Source of the DNA: Cryptomeria japonica
Lineage: Eukaryota > Streptophyta > Pinopsida > Cupressales > Cupressaceae
Length of the DNA: 64,000 nt
NCBI RefSeq assembly: GCF_030272615.1
Contig: NC_081412.1
Location: 105,966,296-106,030,295 of the forward strand
Direction of reading: 5' to 3'
A model generated the notes under the pieces. It made no database searches, was not told where the DNA came from, and worked only from the letters and a program-made list of their open reading frames with translations. Numbering within the stretch: position 1 is the stretch's first letter; every line of letters starts with the position of its first letter. Shown here piece after piece: positions 46,193 to 56,958 of this stretch. The position numbers and the translations under genes were made by a program.

Positions 46193-47024
46193 TGAAGATG
46201 GAAGAAATAGATTGAATACAAGATTCAATCTTCCAATATCCAATAATGAAGTACTTGAAAAAAAAAACACATGCAAATGCAAATCTAAACTAGAAACACG
46301 CATGCATGCTGTCAAACTCTACTCCATTGCACTCTTATTCAAAATGAAGATGGAGGAAATGGATTGAATACAAGATTCAATCTTCCAACATCCAACAATG
46401 AAGTACCTGCAAAACACACACATGCAAATGCAAATCTAAACTAGAAACACACATGCATGCTATCAAACTCCACTCCATTGCACTCCTATTCCTCAAGATT
46501 TCACATTTAATATATTTTCTCTGAGAAGAACTTATGCAAAAATCTATGAGGAAATGGAGATTTGAGAATGCAAAGACAGTGAATAAGATGTCAAGATAAT
46601 GGGATGCAAACTGGCATAAGTTTGGTGCATAAAGATGAGATACCCAAACAAGAGAGGGGGGGCCTTGTTTAAATAGATTTTCTTCGGGCGAGTTCATGTT
46701 GTGAGATGAATATGGGATAATGCAAGATGAGTGGTAAATGGGAAATGTTAAGTGGTAGGAGGGGATATTAAAGGGTTTTATTAAATAAATAGAGAAATTA
46801 TATAAGGTGAATGCATGAAGGCGTATAAATGAATATGATATAATATTTTATTTAATAAATTTAATAGATAAATGATGAGATATTAATAATAATATAATGA
46901 AAGATGGAAATTATGTATAATGAATTATGGAGAAATAATAGTGTAATAATAAGGATTTGTCTGATGTTCAGAGAAATTTGAAATTAAATGAGGACAAATT
47001 AATGAAAAATTTTGTGTGTCTACA
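46193..47024 (-). repeat. 5' LTR of the small element, with 152-bp duplication
   Basis: It is longer than its partner because a 152-base block beginning tgaagatgga is present twice (46193-46344 and from 46345). The partner has it once. Confidence 0.8.
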
Positions 47025-49941
47025 TTATGAAACATTGCCATCTTAAATGCTCCTGGGAAAGTCTCAGTAATTCTCTGTGCTCATCCCAAGCTATATCTGC
47101 ATGCTCCAAGATCTCATTGATTTTTTAGTCCAATAGTGATCCTGCTATATTTATCTTTACTCTCCTCTCCATCTGCAAGGCATCCACCTTTAGGACATCC
47201 CTCTCATTACTCAGATCAATAATATCCAATCTATCCTTAGCTATATCATTCCTTAGTCCTATTACTTCATCAGAAGTATATTCAATCCTGCCCAGAGGTG
47301 TGTATGTAGGTACTACTCTTAATTGTTCTTCTAGAGTAGTCACCTTTTCTCTCAAAATTGTAACCTCTTCCTTTGTCTTCAAAGACGCCTTATGAACAAA
47401 TTTCACCACATTTAAATTGAGGCATGTTGTCTCTATGATGGAAGTGTTAGCTACTCTCTTGACTAACAAACCTCCCAAATAGTTGATCAACCTCATAGCT
47501 CATGTTAGGCCTCTTTGTAACTCTATGCAAGCTGAAAATAACTAATTGATCAAGATGATCATCAAACAGTACCCCTGAAAGAACCTTATCTCTTTGTGTT
47601 GAATCCATGGAGTCCAAATATATGTCATGTTTCTTAACTCAACTCATCAAAAACAATGGCAAAGGAAATATCCCATCCTTCCAACAAGAGTATTCCACTT
47701 CTCTTCATAATTTGTCTTCCTATCTTTGGAGTCATAATAGAAAATTTTTCATTTGCAGCTTTCAGGACTTCATCCTTCATTCTCAACCTTTCTTCATTCT
47801 CCAACTCATCAAAGTTAATGCCTCTGCTCCTTTCCATTTCATTTGTCAAGTTTCTTATGACAAAATGCTCTAATTCCCTGGTATTTATAAAATCATTATC
47901 ACTCATGAATTGATCACAAGCATTCAATCTCACATCTTCACTGAGATCTGCTCCAAGTTTAAATGCATCAAGGGCCCATTCCTTAGAAGCGTCTTGAATG
48001 GTGACCCTTGTCCTTGTGTCAAATATGTGAGGGGGTAGGGGCTCATCTCCTTGTAATTCAAAACCTTGATAGGATTGGAATGGAATTCCCCTCCCCAGGG
48101 AAAGCATGTGTAATGGAGTGACATCCCCTAGCCTCTCTGGTACTTGGAAAATAGGGCCACTAGAAGATTATGCAATCATGGGCTTCTTTTTGGCTTCTTC
48201 TACAAGCAACCTCCCTTAAGGGGAGGGGTGTGATGGCTCAAGGTCAAGAGCAACTATGGAAGGAAATTCTTGAGGACTCAATGGAGGCGAAGCAGGGCCA
48301 ATGGGGGAACCAATTGATTGAGGGGATTATGGCCTTTCTTCCTCCACTACATGTACTAGAGTTACAACATCCAAGAGGGGCCTTTCATGGGGTAGAGGCA
48401 TACTATCAACATCTATATAAGTAGAAAATATTGCTCTCATACTGGCTTCTGGAATCAGTAGTGCTTCCCAAGAAAGAGAATATGAGCTATCCTCTTTCCT
48501 TCTTTTTTTTTCCTCATACTGGATCTTGTACCATCTTTCTTTTCTTTTCAACACTTCCTCATAATCTGCTACATTTCTTATGAGTTCTTTGTCATCCTTG
48601 TCATCCCATTGATGTTCTTGTATCTTGGCTTTTCCAAGCCCCTTGACAAGCCATTCAGAATCATAGAACCTATACTTAGCTGGGGGGAGCCTATACCTAT
48701 TTAGCATAGAGTCAAGGACATCATATGATTTCCTATTCATAAAATGATACATCCCAGTCACAACTTGTGATGGGATCATTGACCCTTTCTTATGTGACCC
48801 CCCTACCAAGGACTTATATGTTTCAACCAACTGATACATGATTTCTAAGAAGGCTACCTTGTCTTGAACAGTAATATGCAAACATCTTGGGGTAACAGGG
48901 CTACCAAAAATTCTTATAATGGTAGAACCATGCCCTCCAATTGTGAGTGATTTCTAGTTCAAGCTTAAGATCCTTGGGCCTGAGAATTTCCTTAGCCTCT
49001 TGGGTTAGACCGCACCTAAATAATTTTACTCATTCATATGTGATTCCCAAATATAGGTCCATTCCTGAACCGGGACCTGCTCTCCTTTAGCCATGGTTCC
49101 AATTTGCCAACTAGGATGCCATACCTTATGACCCTTGTCTAGAAATATATGCATTAGAAGAGAATAATACCTGAAGATTGTTGATTTTTCCAATTTTAAA
49201 TAACATAGGGCATTATGCAAACCTTGAGCTACCATAAAAGCATAGTCATAGGGGCTTGTTGATATCCCTGCTCTGGATATCCATACAAACCATCAGCATC
49301 CAATTTTGAATCAAGTCTTTTGCATCTGTAGCACATACTTGACATAAAGCATAGTATGTGTCCAAAAAGTTTTTGATAATTAAGTTTGTGTTGTAAGGGG
49401 TAGTCTGCTTTGATGTCAATTTTCTATCATCCCCCTTTACATGTGGAGGCCTAAATGATGCCAATTTTCTCCTATACAAGAGCTCGTTCTTCTTATATTC
49501 CATATCTATCTCTTGCGGATCAATAACCCAATTTGTGTTAGGGTTGCGCATGAACACTTTGTTCATGACATCTCTAGTGATCTATATTAATCTTCCACCT
49601 TCACTGGACACAATCTCCCTAGTATTAGGCTTGTAATTTGCAGCGATTGCAACAACCAATTCAGTATTTACATAAACATTTGGCACCACAAATCTTTCCA
49701 AATTGGAATTCCATACATTGGACACTGGATTTCTTTCCTTCTTATTATAGCCTCTCCTCCAAAGACTTAAACCACATGCTGGGATCAATGTGTCCCTAAT
49801 ACCTACAGTCTGGTCAACAATGAATTCATCCGGCCTGTACCCCGACTTTGACCTCTTCTATGTCTCAGTTGATCCAAGGTGTTGGATAATAATCTCCTCA
49901 AAAAAATTTCTCTTTCCCAGACTAGAGGACTTTGTCATTTC

Positions 49942-49956
49942 TAGGGTTAGGGTTTT
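49942..49956 (-). promoter_or_regulatory. Telo-box next to the start of the unrecognised ORF
   Basis: On the minus strand AAAACCCTAACCCTA lies three bases before the ATG. Telo-boxes of this kind occur in 5' regions of plant genes. A second AAACCCTAA word is near 50107. Confidence 0.6.
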
Positions 49957-51420
49957 ACAAGCAAATGAAACGATGACAAAAAGGCTTCAAACTTTAGCGT
50001 AGGCTAATTTCTTTGTACGCAAACAACTATAAGCAATTGTGAAGTTTTCGTAAAAGATAAGAAAGCTAGAGAATGCAATGAAAGTGCAGTCCACAATCAT
50101 TTCTCAGAAACCCTAATTGTGATAGCGAAGAGGGGTGAAACAATTTTAGAATATGCAGAGAATTGTAACTGTAAACTAGAACAAGATCAGTGCTAATATA
50201 GCTGAAAAATCTTGATCACAACGGGAAAAATAGATTCATTAACTATGGGCACGTTTGCAGGTGTGATGGCGGGAGATAACTGTTGTAATTCTTATTTGAA
50301 CGTTGGGGCCCTAACAGGAAACTCTCGATCAGTCGGCGACAAATGAGAATTAGAAACATAGGAATTTTAATATTATTTAATTTGCCTTTAGTCCTCAAGC
50401 CTTTGTGGCATTACGAAGTTAGCTTGAGCATGCATCTTTTCCCAATCGCGCATTTGCATGACAATCTTAGTCATCAATCTCCTACAAAGATATCTCTCCT
50501 TATCATACTTAGTAACAGGGTAATAGGTCCCACGTTCTTATTATGTGGCCTAGCGATCTATGCGTCTTTATTTTATTGGCCTGGGAATTTATCGTCATCT
50601 CCTGTGGGACCCATATTCCACATCATCGACGGATTTGTGAGGTTAACCCTTACCTGCATCTTCATTTAATCACGCAGCTATGCAGTCAATCCATGTTGTT
50701 GATCTTTGTCAAGTTGATCACTGTCTATTTCCTTTTAGGAGGTGAGGCATTGTTCCCGCATCCTTACTTCGTGGTTGGCTATCCATGTGGTAGTTATTCA
50801 TTAGTCCATCTAGGACATGACTCATTCAGGTGGGGCCCTTCTTTCTTTATCAGCATTAACCATTTTTTAGTGGGTCCCATGTGCCATGTAGGTTCCAACA
50901 CGGACCATTCAATGACCAAGGCTTCCATCTTTGCCTATCATATTCACGTCATCCATCGACACGTCAACAATGGCATTGTGGAATTAGCCTTGTCGTACAG
51001 GTTAATGCAATCACGCGGCTTCCACGACCATTGATCTTGGCAAAGGTGCGAGGTGGGTATGGATCCCATGGTGAAAAGTAAACCGGATAGCTAATGCTGA
51101 GGGGCCGGTCACCAATACGATACAAAAGGCTTAAGAGACAACTTAAATGATCGAAAATGGGCTACTAATAGTCTCTGCTAAAATAGAACAAAAGGAATGC
51201 AGCAATAGCATGAATAGGTGTGAGAATACCAGGCCTACACTTATGCCATGTCATCCTATCTTCCATCTATAGCTTGCTTACTTGTCCAGACATATACAAT
51301 CATCGTGAGTAGGTCCCACCCACCACGTAAGCAGCGGGGTTGTGAAGTTAATACAAGTGAGCAACTTCGGTCAATTGCGTAATCGCATGATGATATGAGT
51401 CGTTGATCTTGCCAAAGGTA
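49957..51420. other. Non-coding spacer between the two unrecognised ORFs
   Basis: It has mixed composition and several (g)tgggaccc or gtgggtccc words. Overlapping open frames on the plus strand look spurious, with no domain or codon bias that I can see. Confidence 0.4.
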
Positions 51421-51815
51421 AAACAAAGATAAAACAAAGTTAATTGAAGTCATGACAAAAGTAAAAAATTTATAGAATCATAAAACAAAGATAAAACAGA
51501 GTTAATTGAAGCCGCGACAAAATATTCATAGAATCATAAAACAGAGATATAAAAGAGTTGATTGAATCCGCGACAAAACATTCATAGAATCATAAAACAA
51601 AGATAAAGCGGAATTAATTCAAGCCAAGACAAAAAATTCCTAGAATCATAAAACAGAGATAAAATAGTTAATTCAACCCACGCCAAAACATTCATAGAAT
51701 CATAAAACAGAGATAAAACAAAGTTAATTCAAGCTGCCACAACAAAAAATTCATAGAATCATAAACTAGAGTTAACACAATTCAAGCCACGACAAATTAC
51801 AATATTCTTGAAATT
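51421..51815 (+). repeat. ~56-bp minisatellite, about 6.5 units
   Basis: Units follow the plan aaaaca(a/g)agataaaaca, then gagttaatt.aagcc, cgacaaaa and attcatagaatcat. Unit length varies from 54 to 62 bases. It lies just beyond the end of the coiled-coil ORF. Confidence 0.85.
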
Positions 51816-52103
51816 ACAAACAAAGTAAATCAGAAAGCCTGAATGTATTTGGGAATACAAATTATACAATACATATTATGAAATCATAGTGTATGAGCTT
51901 CTGTAGCATGCTCCACTCGCCATCTGATGGAACTCCAAATTGTTCTAACATATAGTAAGTGACTTGCAAATTTGTCAACAATTCATAATTGGAAGTGGAA
52001 GTTGACATCAATCTTTCATCCAAAGCTGCATTCAAAGTTATTAATGGTTTGGCCATGGCCAGAAAATTAGCCTCATTTGTGTCCTTAGGAAATAGGTCCA
52101 AAT

Positions 52104-53629
52104 TGTAGTGCCCCTCCCTAATTCATCATTCCTTTTTACACATCGTTAAACTATATTGGCATATCTTAGACTATTTTGTGGTGTTTTGATTAGATGCTTC
52201 TGGATTTATCTTATGATCTAAATGCTTCATTATGGAGATTAGACATATTATGTTATGCTTGAAATCGTGATTACTTGAGATGATGGCATTCCTAGATTAT
52301 TGTGATGATGGATTTCTCTTTGATGATTGATATGCACTTGTGTTATATGTGTGTTTCATGTTTGTTTATGATTGATTTGATGGCAATTTATTATGTACTA
52401 ATCCTATCATATCATGAGGATGACGAAGATATTGCTTGATGTTTACGAGTGTCTTCTACTGCGTTCGTGATAAGAGACGATGTCATACCAATCATTCATG
52501 ACCATGACATGATGTTGTGATTTCCTTTCACTTGTCTATTTATTTTATGAAATATTATTATATATGTTGTTGTATACATGTTGGTGATGACAGGTTTGTA
52601 GGTACCAAAAATTGACTTCTCCTAGCTTCACAGGTTTGAGCATGTCTTATCCTAATGGCAAGTTGATCGGAGTTGACATGAAACCCCACTCTATACTCTA
52701 GGCTTAGTTGATCACCTTGTCAGTGGTATTGCGGTGTAAGTCAGTGGCTAGTCTTGTGTTGGTATTTTCTTGCGTCAAGTCACTTGTTATGTGTGGATGT
52801 ATGATTTATATTTAATTAATTAAAGGGATGATATGGTTTATTAATGTCTAAATTAAATTATTTTATAGTATGGTCATAGGTTATTTATTTGATTTATTTA
52901 ATTATTAATTTATTGTTGAGATTAATTTATTTGATTTAATATAGTTGAGTTATTTGTTTATTGTTTATTATTGATATTTAATTATTTGTTATGGTTTATT
53001 AATTTATTTGCAACTATAGTATTGCATTATTATTGTTTGTATAAACATGATATAATATAAAGTTTATCTACCCTTGCGTGTGATTGGTTTATTAACGGAA
53101 ATGGGTTTATGGATATGCATATAGTCTCATGTAATATTGGAAATGTGATAGATCATCTTGGCATTAGTTTATGATGATGATAGAAATGTATACGTGATTG
53201 GGATTAGGAACATTTGGTATTGGTTCTTAAAATGAACCTAAAAGGGGTTGGTTAAGGTATGCTTAGTAGATGGATACATTCGTGTTATAGAATAGTGAAT
53301 GATCATGTATGCATGGAAATAATAAATCATGTTAGAGATAGTATGCAAATGTGTTATCATGCTTATGATGTTATGTTATTTCTTATGGTAGTTTAGGTAA
53401 TGGCATTGAGATGCCCTAGGGAATGCTTAAATGTATTGTGATAATTTCCGCTTGCGCTATGTGTTTTCATGATTATGTTAAGATGGTTAAATGTTATTTG
53501 ATTAATAGATGTTTCTTGCATATGAGTAGTTAATTTTATGATTGCATTAGTAGATTTTTTTTTTTTTAAATTATCTCTATTCGCATGTTAATTAGTGTAT
53601 TTCTCTTAGGTATTTTGGCGGGCATTACA
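52104..53629 (+). mobile_element. Solo LTR in the coiled-coil ORF
   Basis: A 1,526-base sequence starts TGTAGTGCCCCTCCC and ends GGGCATTACA. It has a perfect caaat duplication at 52099-52103 and 53630-53634. TGTA/TACA ends and a lack of any interior indicate a solo LTR, probably gypsy-type. Removing it restores the minus-strand ORF. Confidence 0.88.
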
Positions 53630-54504
53630 CAAATCAAGCTTCATTTTCTCCTCCATCTTACTTTTGAAAGAATCATCTTCAATATATTGTTGTGTTGTAT
53701 CAAAACTCATTGGTAAACCAATTTTTGTCAATCTCTATACCTTTACATGTAGCTTATTCATCTTTTTTGCAACCTTATCCAAACAATCATGTGATTCTCG
53801 TAGTTTCTTACATTTTTGAATGACAGATGAAACCTTTACTAAGGCATCAATGTGGTCATGAATTCCCTTAGATGCCAAATATTTGTCATTGGATTTGTAG
53901 ACTATTTTCAAATTTTGATTTGCAATTTTCTCTTGAAATCAACTTTCTGTCTTGAGCAATGTATTCAGTCAACTTCACATAATGTACACTGAGATTTCCA
54001 ATCAATTCAAACAACTAACACAATTGGTCATCCTTCTACATCATTTTCTCCCAAATATTTTGTTTAATAAACCTCATTGTTTGTATCCAAGATATGCTCA
54101 ATTTGTCTTTGAGAGAGTTAATATCAGTGTATGCCTTTTCCAGCTCTTGTGTTAGTCTTTCATTTTTTTTTCTTTCTTCCTCTGCTTTTTCATCCCACCG
54201 ATTTGCTCTTCCATCTCTCTGTTCAATTGGTCTTGTAAATTTTTTTTGAGGTGGCGGCGTTCTCCAAATTTTTGTATAATTGTACTAAAGAGGCTCTTTC
54301 ACTTTCAAATTTTTTGATGCTTTCAGCTAAGTTTTTCTTCAATTCATTTAGTTCCACCTCTAACTATTTTTTCTCTACACTTGTAGATGTAGAGGCATAT
54401 TTTTTATCCTTTTTTATAATTCACTGCTATTATTCTTTGAAGCTTTCCTCTTTGTTTTCTCATTTTACAGGTATCTATGTAACTTTTGCATTTTTCTCTC
54501 CAGT

Positions 54505-54654
<150 letters not shown>

Positions 54655-55277
54655 TGGGAGGGATCAATTTGATTCTCTAGTTTATTTTGATTTGGAATTG
54701 GGGTCATAACAACCATGTACTCCATCATTTCTTTATTTGGGTCATATGTGGGAAATACCCTGTTCATTGCAGATTGTTCCTCTACAGTTGTAGGACTTGC
54801 AACCTTCATCATTAGCTTCCTTTTTTCTTTATTTTTTTCTACTATCTCTCTAAATTGATCAATGAAATAATTGTAATTAAAATTTGGGGTTGCTGACGCA
54901 ATTGAATGTTTGAATGGTGAAATAACACTTGCAGTTATGCAGGCACCTCCACCTATGCCTATGGCTCTAACCAATTCATTGTGAGATCTAGCAAAAGATG
55001 CAAAAACCATTCCTAATCCTATCCCACTCTGACTTATAGTTAGGGTTATCAGACTCGTTTGACGGCCAAGGGCTTATTTTGAAGCTAGAAATAATACCTT
55101 CACGGTGGAACTTGATGTAGTTGGAGTTGTACTAATACTCATCATTGTTGTCATAATATTGGGATTTTGTAAATTATCTTCCATTGTTCCCCTCTTTTGA
55201 GTGTCTTTTCTTCCTTGCACTTGTTGACCACAACTAGTACTAGTACCCATACCATCCCCACTAGTGGCAGATGATAG

Positions 55278-55290
55278 TTCTGATACTTAA
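55278..55290 (-). other. Decayed primer binding site
   Basis: The element sense reads TTAAGTATCAGAA next to the LTR. In relatives it is TTGGTATCAGA, so two bases have changed. Confidence 0.5.
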
Positions 55291-56795
55291 TGTAAGTACA
55301 GATCCAATAGCCAACAAGATGAGAGGGGGGGGGGTGAATCATACAAACTTAATCTTCCATTAAAACATCAGATTCAACCTCGATAACATATACTTCAGTA
55401 ATATAACCAAAACTGCTAAACATGCAAACTCAAAAGCATATAAACATCATAAACCTCATAACACCAGATTTAACGTGGAAACCCAAATAGGGAAAAACCA
55501 CTGTGGGATTTCGGACCCACTAAGAAATATACTCTTATAGAGTATGCTAGGGTTAAAAACAAATCCTGTTAAAGATTACAAACACATTGCTAGATGTGAC
55601 CAGGTTAAGGGATTTCCCTCAGATCTATTAGGATCTTCACCTTGTTAGAAGTGACCTTGTTAAAGGATTTCAAACACTCAATTAGAATGTCACCTTGCTA
55701 GAGGGTTTTACAAATAAGACTGTTAAGTCCACTCGGTTAAGAGATTTTCTATCACTTTCACAAAATAACAGTAATAAAAATCTATCTGCAACTTCACATC
55801 TAAAATGCTAAAGCAGATTCTTATTTGCTCAACACAATCTAGACATAGAACTAATCTTGTCCATTTGTTGGGCTTCTATACTCTGTTATTCAAACAGGTC
55901 TTCAAGCTTCTGTGCTCGATAATCACTATGTAGCATCCCTGTGCATACATTTGCCCACATATATTGTTTATCAATAGTTCCCTATTTATAAATAATTAGC
56001 TAACCGCTTAATCTCTTTGATCACATTTCCCATGATCAATCATAGCCATCAGATCTTCAAACTTTGACCAGGTTCAATGTATCCTTCGATCTGAAAACGT
56101 TTTACCCTGCCTTGGAACTTGCATACATTTCTTGGAACTTATGCTAGGGTACTGCGGTTCAATCTGAGCTGTAGATATTCATGCTGATTTTCTTTTGCCA
56201 TAGATTCATTAACAAACTTCATGCATGGCATACCAATCATTTAATCAATTCTAGCTCATCAGCTTCCTTCATTAAATAATGCATGTAACCATTTAATGTA
56301 TTCTCTTACAGCTCGGTTACAACTCGTTAACAACTCGGTAAATACTAAACTTCACTCAGTAGACATTCTGCCTTCATTAACCGATAGCGATAACCTTAGG
56401 GTTTACCGACTAGGTTCCTTAGGGTTTACTGACTAGGTTCTTTGCTCGGTAACATAGTATAGTATTAACCTTCCAATTTACAACATATGTATGATGTTAA
56501 AACAATCTAAACATCATGATCTCATCATTGTCTGACTTGGTAATAGTTGCCCATTGAATACCTTATTTATCCCCTTATTCATCCCCTTATTCATCATATT
56601 CTTTCTGTGTCTTTTACCGACATCTTTATACTCTTCAAATCATACTTCTCAAGATATGGCAACATCATACTGAATTAGAAAATCAATTTCTTGACATCAA
56701 TGACAAAATAATAATATCAAGATAGTAAACATCCTTAATCAATTATATCCATAATCATCAACAACCTTCTCAATATCCATATTGAAATGCCAACA
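55291..56795 (-). mobile_element. LTR shared by two non-canonical interiors
   Basis: It starts TGTAAGTACAG and ends AATGCCAACA. It carries accggt- and cggtaa-type words and a weak U5 hairpin (ATGA/TCAT at 55319-55342) around a long G run. It is a close relative of the plus-oriented LTR at 62717 (about 95% over the 66 bases compared). A primer-site remnant lies on one side and a purine-tract-like word (GGGAGAT in sense) on the other, so coding interiors adjoin both ends. Confidence 0.75.
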
Positions 56796-56940
56796 ATCTC
56801 CCATTGTCTGTTATAATGCCAAATGCCAACTGCAGTAGCACTTGATCCTCCACCATGTTCTGGTTGTGATTGAATTTGAGTGTTGGGATTTGAAGCTATG
56901 ACAAAATGAGGTTCAGGTTTATAATTATCACCTTTCTTAT
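56796..56940 (-). other. Sequence between LTR and G-patch ORF
   Basis: It contains the purine-tract-like start and no gene. Confidence 0.4.
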
Positions 56941-56958
56941 TGATTCAACTCCAATGCC

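Larger units (their letters stand above)
44950..47024 (-). mobile_element. Small LTR element without ORFs (LARD/TRIM-like)
   Basis: LTRs at 44950-45652 and 46193-47024 flank only 540 bases. The element ends are TGTAGATG and GTCTACA. The target duplication is ctatg (44945-44949) and ttatg (47025-47029), one mismatch. In element sense a purine tract AAAGAGGGGCAAAA precedes one LTR and TGGCATGCCCGATGGGAC follows the other as the primer site. There is no coding sequence, so it would depend on a partner for movement. Confidence 0.8.
44549..49938 (-). pseudogene. Unrecognised ~1,100-codon ORF of a non-canonical LTR element
   Basis: I do not recognise this protein. It starts MTKSSSLGKRNFFEE at 49938, just after a telo-box. 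The next recognisable pieces are GYRPDEFIVDQTVGIRD, YNKKERNPVSNVWNSNLE, NYKPNTREIVSSEG, NTNWVIDPQEIDMEYKK, KNFLDTYYALCQVCATDA, KVWHPSWQIGTMAKGEQ and YHFMNRKSYDVLDSML. A Lys/Glu-rich stretch follows (YEEVLKRKERWYK). Later comes a coiled coil (EVTILREKVTTLEEQLR) and a tail ending near LRIDSGMT (44549). Several frames must be joined, so it is clearly degenerate. The small LTR element at 44950-47024 interrupts it, and removing that element rejoins the frame (WQCFI then ACSLSYMSR). No RT, protease, integrase, transposase or zinc-knuckle motif is present. Confidence 0.6.

Noticed and set aside
50343-51081. Plus-strand open frames of 66-163 codons
   Set aside because: They overlap in different frames and have no domain. 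They lie in the spacer of a minus-strand element.
51421-51815. CRISPR-like array
   Set aside because: Unit lengths drift, there are no uniform spacers, and the context is a plant nuclear transposon. It is a minisatellite.
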